DNA of 57,689 bases, from positions 1 to 57,689 of the forward strand of contig JBBPTG010000155.1 in the NCBI GenBank assembly GCA_038093975.1, given 5' to 3'. Of the stretch, positions 20,832 to 32,500 are shown in pieces. The notes under the pieces were generated by a model that searched no databases, was not told the origin of the DNA, and saw nothing but the letters and a program-made list of their open reading frames with translations. The DNA comes from Chalciporus piperatus. Its lineage: Eukaryota > Basidiomycota > Agaricomycetes > Boletales > Boletaceae. The first letter of the stretch is position 1, and each line of letters starts with the position of its first letter. Made by a program: the position numbers and the translations under genes.

Positions 20832-21035
20832 TGTAACCTCAGACTACCGAAGCAGTAATGAAGTCCCACGAAGAATCAAACAAGAGAACAGACGGGTGTA
20901 AGTCCTACTGGATTGACTGAGGAGAAGAAGTTACAGGCGGGTCCTTATATACGACGAGTAGACGTGATGAGTAAGATAAGACCTCGTAAGCTGACAGCTA
21001 AGACTCGGGCGGCCGCGTGACTCCCAACCGTTACA
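20832..21035 (-). repeat. 5' LTR (204 bp)
   Basis: Same length and ends as the LTR at 12238, with two visible substitutions. A TATATAAG box on the minus strand at 20944-20951 is placed to drive the Gag-Pol transcript. Confidence 0.95.
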
Positions 21036-21372
21036 CTGGTCTACATCTACTATCTTGTGCTGCTAGCAGTATGGTCGGCCAGTGGTGTATTTAATGTTCG
21101 TGTCTAGTTCATGTCGTATTCCTGTGTCTCCGTGTCTTCAATTAATTGTTCGCGTTTTCTCGGGGACCCGTACATCACGCGTGGTGCGAGGTTCTCGCAT
21201 TTGTCTGTCACGCTCGCTCGCAAGCTCGCTTGTGTCACAGAATGGCCATTTAAGTACAATTCAGCCGTTGTCATTGCTAAGTATCACCAATGTTTGGAGT
21301 CCTGACAGGATGGGGGACAGACAACTTGTAAATTGTTAACTTTGATATACATACAACAAAAGGTTTCGCTTG
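21036..21372. other. Short intergenic stretch, nothing recognised
   Basis: This lies between the retrotransposon and the 3' end of the VapD-like gene. I see no gene or repeat in it. Confidence 0.5.
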
Positions 21373-22035
21373 TTACATTAAATAATTCTGGGCATTGCGG
21401 GACGCAGCATTATGTAAAGTGTACTGTGGAGGGATGCCAGGATGCAATACTGGGACAGCTATGGGCGCCTGGGCCAGGTTCTGACCGACGAGTAGTCGAT
21501 GCACCAACATGGATGGAGCAGGTCCACCCAAACGTCTAGCCATATTTCCGCCGAGCTTGACCTGGTCCGTCACATCCAGAAGGTTCACATCACTTATATA
21601 GTGCAGCTTTAATCCTATGATAATAATAGCTCGATTGTGAGTCCACATGTTTCTCGATGGGCAGTGAATCATTTACCTTTAATAGTGGTCGAAAACTTGC
21701 TTGGGGGGGATATGTAGCAGAGTGAGAGCATGGTCAAATAAGCTTGCAGTGCAGAGACATTTTGTCGACTATAGTCAGAGTATTGGTGGTGGTAGAATCC
21801 CGCCGCTCTCAGAATCCTGATGAGTTGACGGTATGTGCTCGCTACGACGAAATCCATTAGTCAAACATGTCAGCACCATAAATGATTACATACAGCGACG
21901 CGACTGCCACCCATTCGGGAGGGGATCTTCCGTGGGACGAGTGAAAATGTCATAAGAAATACCATAGGTTCCCCTGGGTTGTAGTATCAGTGGAGGTAAC
22001 TGGCCCCAGAGCCACGGATAGTGCGCCATTGCCAT
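21373..22035 (-). CDS. VapD-like protein (Cas2/VapD RNase superfamily candidate)
   Basis: Three exons (22035-21894, 21841-21677, 21614-21373), all with phase-1 GT-AG introns of 52 and 62 nt, give 182 residues. The pattern fits VapD: a first strand YGISYDI with an acidic residue at its end, then helix YRQLIRILRAAGF, a Q/S/Y strand HHQYSDYS, helix ALQAYLTMLSL, and IKGLKLHYISDVNLLDVTD, which parallels the VapD stretch with VRDIRAF and a following Asp/Phe-rich piece. Bacterial VapD proteins are small RNases related to Cas2. The last 60 residues (GGPAPSMLVHRLLVGQNL and on) have no bacterial counterpart I know. An in-frame TGA lies upstream of the chosen ATG, and a second ATG is two codons later. 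The family call rests on pattern, not search; the gene model itself is strong. Confidence 0.6.
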
Positions 22036-22159
22036 GGCAGGAAGCGCAAAGGATGAGGTGAACAAAGAATGTCAATGGAGAGGGTCGAGGAATAATTGTA
22101 GGGCTGAGGTGGTACTAGGGAGCTTAAGTAGTTAAACCGAACAATAGCAACAGGTAGAG

Positions 22160-22448
22160 TGGCAAGGACGCCACAAATGCCAGAACAAAAGGCCATTGAT
22201 GAATATTACGTAAATCGCCACAGCATCGTTGAAATCGGACTACTAAATTCAGATTTGATCAATAATAGCAACACGCCACACCAAAAGGCCATTGTCTGAC
22301 AGTGACTGGCAAGGACGCCACAAATGCCAGAACAAAAGGCCATTGTTGAATATTATGTAAATCGCCACAGCATCGTTGACAATCGGACTACTAAATTCAG
22401 ATTTGATCAATAATAGCAACACGCCACACCAAAAGGCCATTGTCTGAC
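22160..22448. repeat. Tandem direct repeat, two units of about 141 bp (period 147)
   Basis: The units start at 22160 and 22307 with TGGCAAGGACGCCACAAATG and end in CCATTGTCTGACA. They differ at only a few bases. Each unit holds two related submotifs, (A)CGCCACAAATGCC..AAAAGGCCATTG and CGCCACACCAAAAGGCCATTG, so the submotif occurs four times. It lies between two divergent genes, 63 bases before the ATG at 22511 and 125 bases before the VapD-like ATG. Confidence 0.9.
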
Positions 22449-22464
22449 AAAGCTGCACTGGGAA

Positions 22465-22472
22465 TATAAATA
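22465..22472 (+). promoter_or_regulatory. TATA box of the gene at 22511
   Basis: TATAAATA lies 38 bases before the start codon. It follows directly after the tandem repeat, so the repeat occupies the upstream activating position. Confidence 0.6.
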
Positions 22473-22510
22473 ACTGATAGACGCGTTGAGCCCAACGACA
22501 AGCTTTGACC

Positions 22511-23408
22511 ATGTCTAGGCTCAACCCCAGCCAACGGACTCGTGTCGATGAGGCAGTCCTCGCTCAGCAGCTTGCTCATTATTTTCAAATCGTTGCCGAG
22601 GACACAGAGTTCCTCGCCCAAGATCCCACCCGTCGCACACAGGTCTTGGCGCAGATATACAACTTCCCACAAGTGAAGCCCGATATCTCTCCAGAACATT
22701 TCTTGAGCACGCCGCCTGACGAGCATTTTCGTCTCGCCAATGACATGATCAAGAAACTCACGCCACCGCAGTCATTCGAAGAGTGAGTACTAAAATTGTT
22801 CCCGTGTTACCCTCTTCCACTACTTGATGACCCATAGTCGTGCCCTACGCCTTCATTACGCAGCGCCTGTTGCGATGCGCTTCCATGAGTCCAAGATCAT
22901 GATCCACCCTCAGCAAGTCGTGATCCGCATCGAATTGCAGAAGGAGAAACTGTACGTGCTTCAGAGCGTTTTTCGTGCGTTTATCTCCTGAGCAGGTTGT
23001 GTCCTCCACAATGTCAGTATGACTGAGTGGTACAACCATGTGTGGCCCACTCTTTTCCCAGATCGCACCCCAGCATCAATTCCGCAGTCGACCCCACCCA
23101 GCCATGTGCAAGTTCTTACCCCTCCTGGAACTGTTTCTACGGTGCCCAAGCGGGTCTCTACCGATGACGTTGACGAATTTCTGAAGAGTCCGCAAAGCCT
23201 TGTGGGGAGGCGGTTTGTCTACCATCCGCCTGTGGGCGCTGAAGGCAATCATGGAGGTTACGAAGTGCTTTCGTATACTGTGTGCAAGCGCGACGGAGGT
23301 GTTGAGCACGACTATCAGGTCTCGCTTGAGGAATTCGCCTGGAGTCCCGTTCCTATGGACCGATTGGATATTCACCACTTCCTCACCCACTCGACCTTCG
23401 CTGGATAA
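22511..23408 (+). CDS. Unknown protein, three exons (258 residues)
   Basis: Exons 22511-22782, 22838-22951 and 23018-23408 join in phase 2 at both introns (55 and 66 nt). The protein begins MSRLNPSQRTRVDEAV, has a helical N-terminal half rich in Gln/Glu, a middle RIELQKEK helix, a Pro/Thr linker and a C-terminal half with GRRFVYHPP, GGYEVLSYTVCKRDGG and EEFAWSPVPMDRL, ending HHFLTHSTFAG. I do not recognise the family. It shows no signal peptide, membrane segment or catalytic motif. The acceptor at 23017 is chosen because the earlier AG (22996) leads to an immediate stop. It is divergent from the VapD-like gene. Confidence 0.75.
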
Positions 23409-24445
23409 CTGGTACACTTCCGGTGTCCCCATCGGGCTGTCTCTTTTGTATGATATAGACTCCATTTCTGCAGTTTGAAGCATATTGAAAGCCAGGTAGA
23501 GGATGCCATAGCATGCTTAAATTACAAATGATTTTCTTCAAAAAAAGAAGCAACAAGTACTTGAACGAACTTCTGACGGGAGGACGAACATCACCTAACC
23601 GTCTATCGACGGCTTGCCTCATAGACGGGCTGGTCACCAGACTAGCTTCGTCGAGAATGTTCAACACTGTCGGAACTAAACTGTCTGATATCCATTGAGC
23701 ACAGCACTAAGCAATACCATAGCCTCTGGGCACTCTGTCTGAGGCGGAGGACGTCCGGGAAATGGCCTTTCTGGGAGCGAGCTGTGTGCTCAATTTCATT
23801 TACGAGGGCAGCACCTGGCCCGTTCCCGCCAAAGACATCCCGAGCCCGCCCGCATTTCGCGTCCTGCCCGGCATGGACGGCATTATCGACCTCGATGCCA
23901 GGTGGGACGACCATCCCGACCACTGGGGAGGAAGATCGTGCCTCATCATCCGGGGTCGCCCAATCCCGCAGTACTACTGGCGTGATCTGTAGAGCCATCG
24001 CTCGACGGACCAGTGGAGCAGGATCAAGACTCAAGAGCCAGTGGGGCCGTTGTGAGGTGTGTTCGCCGAATTGGCACCTACTCAATCGTTCTCACCACTG
24101 GCACAGGCGATTGTCACCCGGTTCCGCCAGGGAACTGTCGAGGATTTCCGCACGGCACTTTGTGATGCTGATGGCCAACGCCTGCCCATCGAGGAGATTT
24201 GCAAACACATCCGTAGAGAGAGGGTCGAGGAAGACAGCCAGCGACAGCCAGCTTGCCCTCCAAGCCAAGGAGCGCCTCGGTGGGGCAGTGACCACCTATC
24301 GAAAGGGCTCCAACATATTTACGACCGAAAACCCTCGGGTCATCGCCCGCAAGGCGAGGGCCCAGGGGTTCGTACTACCTATTCGCCCCCCTACGCCTTC
24401 GTGGCCTGTCCCGAACGTGCCCAGTACTATGTAATCAGTTGTTAG
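23409..24445 (+). pseudogene. Possible broken gene of unknown family
   Basis: Two stretches read like protein. At 23762-23992 there is a 76-residue frame with FLGASCVLNFIYEG and RWDDHPDHWGGRSCLIIRG. At 24059-24445 there is a second frame (SFSPLAQAIVTRFRQGTVED, then LPIEEICKHIRRERVEED). They could be exons of one gene, but the stop after the first stretch and the frame change near 24260 leave no clean model. I do not recognise the product. The first 350 bases show nothing. Confidence 0.4.
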
Positions 24446-25269
24446 CACTCGTGTCTTCCATTACACGAAAGAGGGGAAGAAAGTCCCAACATTATGTTTG
24501 CCTCACTTTGCCTACTAGTACATCGGTTATAGTCCATAGTAGTTTCGAGTTTGTGTGGATGGGGTACGGAATGATCACACACTAGTTCTGCAGGAAAGGG
24601 TTGATGCGAACATTGATTTCAACCGAGGGCGATAGTGATGCGACAAGTTGACCAAGCGAAACACCAGGCAATTCCATGAACATAAATGACATTGATGCCA
24701 GCAGCGCCTTTCCCCAGACGCATTGGGTACACCATCAGAACCCAGTAGACGATCACGCACGTTATCGAGTATGTCATCTCGCCGATGCGCTGAGCGATGG
24801 CCAAAACATACGGGGAATAAATCCGACTGGAGGCCTCTCGACTGGAGATACCTAGGGGTGACAACTTTAGGGCAGAGCGTTTGCGAGGCGCTGCGGTACT
24901 TACGTCTGGTGGAAACGAACAGCGTCTCAAGCTGAACCAAAAATAATCGGAGGCGCAAGCTATACAAAAAAACGGGATGCCAACACCAGAATCGCGGGAA
25001 AGACAGGCAGACTTTGGCCGAATGGTATGCTGGTCGGGGTGGATCAGAAGGGGGTGGCGACGACGAGAAGAGATGATTGGCGGGGAGTCGGCAATGAACA
25101 CGATCGGTGGAATCAAGGGGGACAGGGGACTGGCGCGGGTGCGATATCGGTCGAACACACCCGTGTCGTAGAGCATCGTTGAGCATCGTTGTAATACGTC
25201 GAGTGGGGCACGAGCATTTTCTGGAACAGAAAAACGTCAGGACCAACATATGGATGTTCTGCAAGGCTG
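24446..25269. other. Intergenic or decayed 3' part of the chitin synthase remnant
   Basis: A minus-strand frame at 24619-24840 has a hydrophobic run (ITCVIVYWVLMVYPMRLG) that could be a decayed membrane segment, but I cannot align it with the chitin synthase C-terminus. Nothing else is seen. A short direct repeat GAGCATCGTT occurs twice at about 25173-25190. Confidence 0.35.
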
Positions 25270-28200
25270 AAGGATGAGATGGCGAGCCCAACGGAAAGAT
25301 GGGAATGGCGAGGATGTAGAACACCATCCAGCCAACCATGTCCCATTACGACGAAGAATGAAAACGGACCATACACGCACCGATCATGGTGAGCGAGATG
25401 ACGGGAGTACTGTTGCCCTCGCCAGCGACCGAAACGATCAAGGAGACGATCTGTCACGCGCAGTTCATCAGCACACGCAAATGACGCTCAACGGACCAAA
25501 CGAGGATACCCACACAGGCGACAGTCATGGGTTGAATCAACGTCGACACCAAATCCATCATGACAATGAACCTCCTCGAGAAACAACAGAAACCACAAGG
25601 CTGATCCAGGGGCATCAACTCTCGTAAATTATGAACCGTCGGGTTCATCCGACGACGGCGTTGAGAGAGCAGAACCTTCCAGTCGTCAGGAGCGACAGTG
25701 TATGCGTGAGCATTCCGAATGAACTGCGTCTTGTGCACTGGGAAGTGTTTCAACAGTGGCGTCGTCAAGCAACGATCTTCACCGAGTGGAGCAGGTTCTT
25801 CATGTGCAGCGTGTCGACCCGGTTCTGAGAGTGGTCAGTGACCATTTGGTACGAGAACAACAACGGTTTGTGGGTGTCGGCGGTGCGAAGACGGAAAAGA
25901 ATGAAACAACCAGGCAAGCACGTGACGGAACCAAAGAGGGACTCGAAAGAATACTCGTAGACTTGGATCATCGTGATGATAGACTGCTTCGCGTGCGCGA
26001 GCGTCGTCCCACCACAAACACCGAGAACCTTCTTGTCGTGGGCCATGCTGCCAGACAACATCCGCTTAAGACACACGAGCGGCAACGGAAAAAGCAAGTA
26101 CTCAAGCAGAGATCAACCGGTTCAGTGAGAACGGCTCCACCGTAGTATCCGTATCGACAGTGAACAAATACTCGTAGGACGTCGGGTTGACACCAATAAC
26201 GTTCTTGATCTGGTGATACATCTCGCGCTCCAACGGGCAAGTTCATCGGCGGGCCCATCCATCCCAACTGGTCAGCGTCCCATCCCCCCGAACCTGTGGC
26301 CCATCAAACCTACCGTGTTCAAGAAATGCAGGATAACCATCTGCAAATCACGGTTTCCAGGCCTCGACCTTTCCGTCGGCTTTCCAACCTTGACGACCAC
26401 GAGATAAGGGTCCAGCGCACTCGTAAAGCCCCGAAAAAAACTTGCCCATATTATGCTGCCTCGCACCCTCGCCCAACGACACGAAACCAAGCGGTTCAGG
26501 ATCATAGTTCGGATCCGGACCCAAAATATCCAACACGATCCGTGGCGTTGGCCTATCGTTTCCAGATCCAACAACGTTCCACAAATGATGAGAATCAACT
26601 GCCGCTCGTCGTCATGCTTGAGTTGCGCAAGCGAATCGATGGTACCACGCAACGATGGCTCTCCTTCGGTACAGCAAGGCACCTGACAAATCACGAAACT
26701 TGTCGTGATCCTCTGGCGCACGAGGTGACAGAAAGCTGATGGAGGCGACGAACTTGAACGCGATGATGCTAACCATCGTGACCGACACCGCGAGGAGGAT
26801 ATATTGCGAGAAGAGACATTGAAGCGAGTTTCGGTTGTCGACCATACCGATGAGGAACACGTTGCGGAGACACGTCTTTTGTCGCCCGATCATGTCAGAG
26901 TTCAAGTTGGGGGTGGTCAATTGCCTTCGTGAGATCGGCGCCGGAGTTGTACTTGAACAGATTGACGAGCGTATTATCCGCGCCACCGGGACCCTGGCGG
27001 GACCGTACTGGACATAGTTTGTCAGGTCGTAAACCAAGCCATCGTAGACATCGAGCGAATGACCCGAATTGGCCAAGCTGGAAATCAGCTAAGGAGTGTA
27101 ACCCATATAACCAACACGGTTGTTCTAGCGCATGATGTTCATACTCTCGAAATACCAGTCAGGGCGAGAGTCATTGGCGATGACACGGAAATCGTGGTAT
27201 CGGGCGTTGGGGTCGGTCGTGTTGATGTTAGAGAGTTGGACCGATGGGGTGGCCGTGCCCGAGACACCATTACAGAGAGAGCTGACCTGGGCGGGGAATC
27301 AGGAATATGTCAAGTGGGGGAGAGAGAACAACATACCTGGACAGGGAACAAGTTGTCCGCAGCAACACCACCTTATTGCTGTAAAATCGTCTTGGTGGGA
27401 AGGACAGTAACAATGCGGTCGTGCATCGCCGCAACCTGCGTGACATCAAAGGCCTCGCCACGAATCGACGTCTACACATTGTTGGGGTTGCTGTGGTACG
27501 AATGCGACGCAAGCTCCGGAAGACATACTCCGTAGGACAGATGAACAACCCATGAACGGCGATGACGAAGACGGCGCAAGCACAGATGAACCAAACGATC
27601 ATGTTGAGCGCAAGCTTCTCTCTCCACGCTTGCCGAATATCGTCTCGCTCCATGCGACTGAACCACTTGAGGGAGGTCTAGGGTACGCACCACGCGAGCA
27701 TCCAGAAAAGGAGGACTCAACAACGACGCGCCGAAGATTCTTTGGCGACTTCGTGCTCCATGATCTCCCCTGCGAGGCCAGCCTCTTTCGCGACAAGTCT
27801 CCTTGTCTGCGCCTTGGAACATATTCCGGGAGGGCGCGTATGGCTCCGAGCCACAGTTAGAGTTGGTTTCATCTCCGTTGGATGTAAGTCGACCCCGGTT
27901 GTGAAAATCATCGGAACGGAAGGATTTCCGCTTTTCGTAATCACCGTCGTAGAGGTCGCCACGCTGAAAGGGGTTGGCGGCGTTGGGAAGGAGAGGGACG
28001 CGCGGCTGAGAGGCAGCTTGGTTGAAGTGGTCTGTATAGTCTTCCTGAAGGGGTCTCTGCCTCTGCGTCCTGGAGACGATTCCGTGTTCTGCTCTTCAAC
28101 ATCGAGAGTATGGATCCGGTCTTCGAGGGTGTGGAAGGCAGCTTTAAAGGGGAAGACCTAGGACGAAGAAAAGATGTGAGACTCGACGCCCAACACTCCG

Positions 28201-29358
28201 AGAAACAGAAATACCTTGTACTGCCCAAGAACAACATCGATGTCCTGCAATTGCAGCGCATCTCTGGTCTGCTCAACCTTTTCCGTCGCCAAATCATCCA
28301 TCACGCCCAACTTGACCATTGGCTCTCTATACCACCCACAACCCGGCCTCGAACACATTGACGTTTCGCTTGGCAACCTCCGTCAAGCCCAAACTGCGAA
28401 CCTGCCCCTTGACACTCCGCTCCTGCAACTGATCGGGCGACTGCGAGTCCATGGGGGTTCACGCAGAACACAAACCAGCTGCGTGTCTCCGTACGCATAT
28501 CTAACGGGGGCCCAGGGCAGCTTGGAACTCTCCCGCAATGCAGGGCGTCGTTCAGCGCATCGTCGTCATCACGTTGTTGCTCCTCAGCGCCGCGCGCCTT
28601 CTCAGAGTGAGGGCATCCGTTTGATGGTACCCTTGCGAGGTGTCGAAGGCGCACGCATGGGCTTAACAATTTGTTGATCGGCGACGATCGTATCTTCGTT
28701 CTTGGGGTGTGCCTGAGCGGCGATCGCCTTACCGGTGGGAAGGCCCTTGACGAATAGCTTGATGGAACCCCCACCCTCGGGGCCAGCTGGGAACCACGAA
28801 GGAGGGAGCCGAAAACGGGGTTGAGGGCGTCGAAGCTGCGCTCGAGGAAGCCCTCAGCGGAGTAGGAGACAGGACCGTTGAAGTGGTTGACAGCGAACGT
28901 TGGGAATCCCGAACGATCCGCAGCCCCGACCTTGAATGATGAGTTGTTGCCCCAGCGTTTGCCGAAGACTTCCTTAAGTATTGATGAGAGTGGACGACGT
29001 ATTCCTATTGATAGTAGGGTACGCACCACCAACACAGATAGAGCGTGTTAATCAACCCGACGCGGCCTCGAGTTTTCCCAGCGACCGTGAAGTCACAGTC
29101 CGGAGAGGCTCTTGAAACTAAGTCGCGAAATCGATGCGAGTCGAGGTGAAAAGTCTTCATCTGACAAAGGCACCCTCCGCATTTACGGGCGGTGGGGATG
29201 GTAAGCAGTACATGAGGTACTTTTCCATTGCAGGATGCTTTAGTACTAGTAGCGGGAGTTGACCTAGTACGAGATGTCGGAAAATCCCATAGGGTCCTTG
29301 CAAGGCTACCATATTGGGACAGACTTGCGGGCCCTTCCAAGCGAATTGCATCCGTCAT
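25270..29358 (-). pseudogene. Ruined chitin synthase with myosin-motor domain (class V/VII type)
   Basis: Fragments in several frames follow the order of a myosin-motor chitin synthase along the minus strand. Near 28990-28800 is motor-domain sequence (FGKRWGNNSSFKVGAADRSG, then FTVNHFNGPV-like). Near 28470 is WFVFCVNPHG. Near 27640-27520 is a membrane segment with AWREKLALNMIVWFICACAV. At 27075-26690 come NLNSDMIGRQKTCLRNVFLI and PEDHDKF. At 26720-26270 are VPCCTEGEPSLRGTIDSL and the [16 protein letters not shown] block; at 26090-25770 [10 protein letters not shown] and [13 protein letters not shown]. The EDR motif survives near 25775 but one base is missing just before it. The QRRRW motif near 25655 reads QRRRRM. 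A membrane tail GWMVFYILAIPIF ends near 25300. About nine residues are deleted before ESLFGSV. Many frameshifts and stops rule out a working enzyme. Ends are approximate. Confidence 0.88.
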
Positions 29359-29598
29359 GGGAACTCCATGCCAATTGGGTCGTGATTATGTAAAGGTCAT
29401 TGAAATAGAATACTTAGGTCACAAGGTACACGTAGTATTGGAACTGGATTGAAAACTGGCCGGCGGCATTTTAAGGGGATGGGAAAGGCACAGCCCCGAC
29501 TCAAGCGATTATCGATTATCGTTACAGTCGTCCCCCCACCGCTGCAGCAGCGCCGTTCGACGTTCCCCACCCCCTCGCCCTCTGTCATATTTTGTAAC

Positions 29599-32500
29599 AT
29601 GCTGCCGTCGAAAAAACACAAACGTACATATGTATTAAGCTCGGCTTCTCTCGACAAGGTTCCTTGCCAACACTGTGGAGAATTCTTCGCTGCCCGTGGA
29701 CTCAAGTCCCACGAATCAAGCTGCGCTCGTCAACGGAAGAAGAAAAGGGAAGAAAAAGAGTTCGCTCGAGTCGCTGTAGAGGTTGCTGATGCCAAGACTA
29801 AAGGTGAGTCCATTCCTCGTATCCATTGGCTCAGACATGTTATATTAACACTATTCCATGATGGTACCAGCCCGTCGCAAGGAAAAACGCCGTCTGCGCA
29901 AGGAACGTGCTTCGGTTTCGCGCGCACAGACGCCCCACCCATCTCCGGGACCTTCGCGTGCACCCTTAGACTATAACGCAGTGGATCCAGACGGTCCTGA
30001 TGTCTCGTTTGGACCGACAGGATTCGAACTGTCGGACGGCGCAGTCATTGGCGGGAATGACACCATGAGCATCTCCGAGAATCGTAAGCAGATTCAATTT
30101 TTATATAGCTCGTCGATACATAATGCAACATTGATTTAAGGATCAAGTCTGGACTCGAGGATGTCGGTGTCCCAGGATCACGGCGGCGCACACGCAGCTG
30201 TTCCCGGACCCGCCTCTTCGGCTGGGGTCACTGATTCTTTCAAGATCGAGTACCACCCGAACAGCGGCCGCCCCGCCGTTGTCGACTCGTTCTCAACGTT
30301 CTCTCGCACTGTCGCATCTCCGTCACCTGTCATTGATAGCGAGCCATGGAACCCATTTCTCACATCTACAGACTTCGAGTTTGCTGATCTTGTACATCAC
30401 GCCGCCCTCAACAAGGATCAGACTAACAGACTTCTCGGTCTCATTCAGCGGATCCGGGATGATGGAGCGGAGCTGACATTCAAGTCTCATGGAGATGTTA
30501 CCAAAGCTTGGGATCGTGCTGCAACGCAGTTAACTCCCGTGCGTTGTTATGTTTGTTCGTGCACGCAGGCTCAGTGGTTACGAGCATAACCTTAAACTAG
30601 ATCACCAAACATGTTGTAGTTGCTTCTTATAAGAAGGAAGATGTAGAATTCGACATGTATACCCGACCTCTTTGGGACTGGGCATTGGATTTACTCCAAA
30701 ACCCACTTCTTCAACCTCATTTCCAATGGGATGCTCAGCGCTTGTTCAAGCATAATGGGACTCGTTTTGAGAGGTTTATTGATGAACCCTGGACTGCAGA
30801 TCGTTGGTGGAATATTCAAGTAAGCCTATTGTTACATCGTGGTTCTCTACTAATGTAGAGTTGATTGATTATTGTCCAAAGACAGAATTGCCTGCAAACG
30901 GTGTTCCATTTGCATTTATCTTATATGCAGACAAGTCACGTTTGTCATCGTCAGGAAAAGAAAAGGCATATCCTGTTATCGCACGATGTGGCAATCTTCC
31001 TGTTCACATTCGAAATGGGAATGGTGTTGGTGGAGGTCGTTTGGTAGGCTGGCTACCCATTGTATGTGTTTGATATTGCTGGTTTTCTTCTCTAATTTAT
31101 TACTCAATGATAATGATAGGTTGCTGAAGATGCTAATGAATCTGGAAAACCTGGATTTGTCAACTTCAAGAGAGTTGTTTGGCATGAGTCTTTTCGCAAG
31201 CTATTGGAGACCATCATTGCCCTGTCAAAAACCGGATTTTCTTTCAAGTGTTTTGATCAGATTCTTCGGTTATTGTATCCTCTCATCCTAATCTTGTCTG
31301 GTGACTATGAAGAACAGTATGTCCTTTGATTTCAATCTTTTTCTGGAACATTGTTTAATTGTCAAATGGTTCATAGATGTGTAATGGCCTTGATTCGAGG
31401 CCTTGGTTCACACTGTCCTTGCCCCATCTGCCTTGTTCCAGCAACTGAACTTTATGACAATTCCAAGAGTTATCCTATTCGAGAAACTGAGGATGCAATC
31501 GCTCGTGTTGAGCTATGGAAACAGAAACATGGAATTGGGAATATTCATTTGAAGGAACAAGGTTTGAGACCTGTGGAGGTATGTTTATTATTATTGCTAC
31601 ATGATCAGCAATATATTGATCTACTCCATCAGAATGCTTTTTGGCTGGTCAATTTCTCTGATCCACATAAAGCTCTTAGCTTTGATCCTTTGCATTATGA
31701 TGACTTGGGGGCATTTGGAGATCATCTGTTTGAGGAGTTCAAAAAGATAGTTGGTGATCTTGGACGTGAAGCAACAAAGCTTGTGGATACACAGTATGTT
31801 CTTCTATTGCACATGTCTCTGAAATTGAAGTTATCCTATATAGATTTGATGCCTTTCCAAGATGGAGAAACTTCAATCATTTCCAGGCAGTTACAAATGT
31901 TTCCTTTAATGATGGAAACAAGTTCCTGGACATATCCAAAGTATTTTGACTCATTTACTGTCATGAAAACTTACAAATTATGTTATAGCAAATCCTGTAT
32001 ACTTCCCAAAACATTCTGACACAACAGGATTCTACTGCAGGCTATGCACTTTTACAGTGTATTGCCAACTATATGGAGTTCCATATGTACATCTCACTGG
32101 ATGTACATACAGAAAGCACTCTTGCTGCTGGTGCAATAACTCTTCAGGATTTTTATGCATCCTTGAAGGTAGGTTCATTACTGATAATAGATATGAGAGG
32201 CCTTTATTGAAGTTTACAGAAATATATTGCCATTCAAGCCTCTAGTGCCAAGCCAAAAAACTGGAATTTTCCGAAGGCTCATTTACGTCAACATGCCTTT
32301 CGGGATATTCTTGAAAAGGGTGCTGTAAGAAACTTCAGTACAAGGCCAAATGAAGCAGTACATGGCCCAATTCGTCGAATGTACCTTCTTCAAACAAATC
32401 GAAAAAATGTTGCAGAGCAGGTGAGTTCTTTATTAGAATCTAGCAAGTTAAAATCTATCAACATGCTATAGATTATCAAGCTTGATCATAGAAGCCTTAT

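Larger units (their letters stand above)
12238..21035 (-). mobile_element. Complete Ty3/gypsy retrotransposon with a single Gag-Pol frame (8798 bp)
   Basis: Two 204-bp LTRs (12238-12441 and 20832-21035) bound one uninterrupted Gag-Pol frame on the minus strand. Only two LTR differences are visible, at about 12368 (T) against 20962 (C) and 12435 (T) against 21029 (C), about 1 percent, so the insertion is recent. No tRNA-like primer site beginning TGG follows the 5' LTR; the internal region starts ATCTTTTTGACGG. The expected 5-bp target duplication is missing (AATTG before, CTGGT after). It has the layout and domains needed for autonomous activity. Confidence 0.95.

Noticed and set aside
22988..23017. 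Earlier splice acceptor (CAG at 22996) in the gene at 22511
   Set aside because: It puts a TGA ten codons into the exon, whereas the AG at 23017 keeps a 130-residue coding exon.
27059..27535. 158-residue plus-strand frame
   Set aside because: Antisense to chitin synthase membrane and linker segments, which are clearly recognisable on the minus strand.
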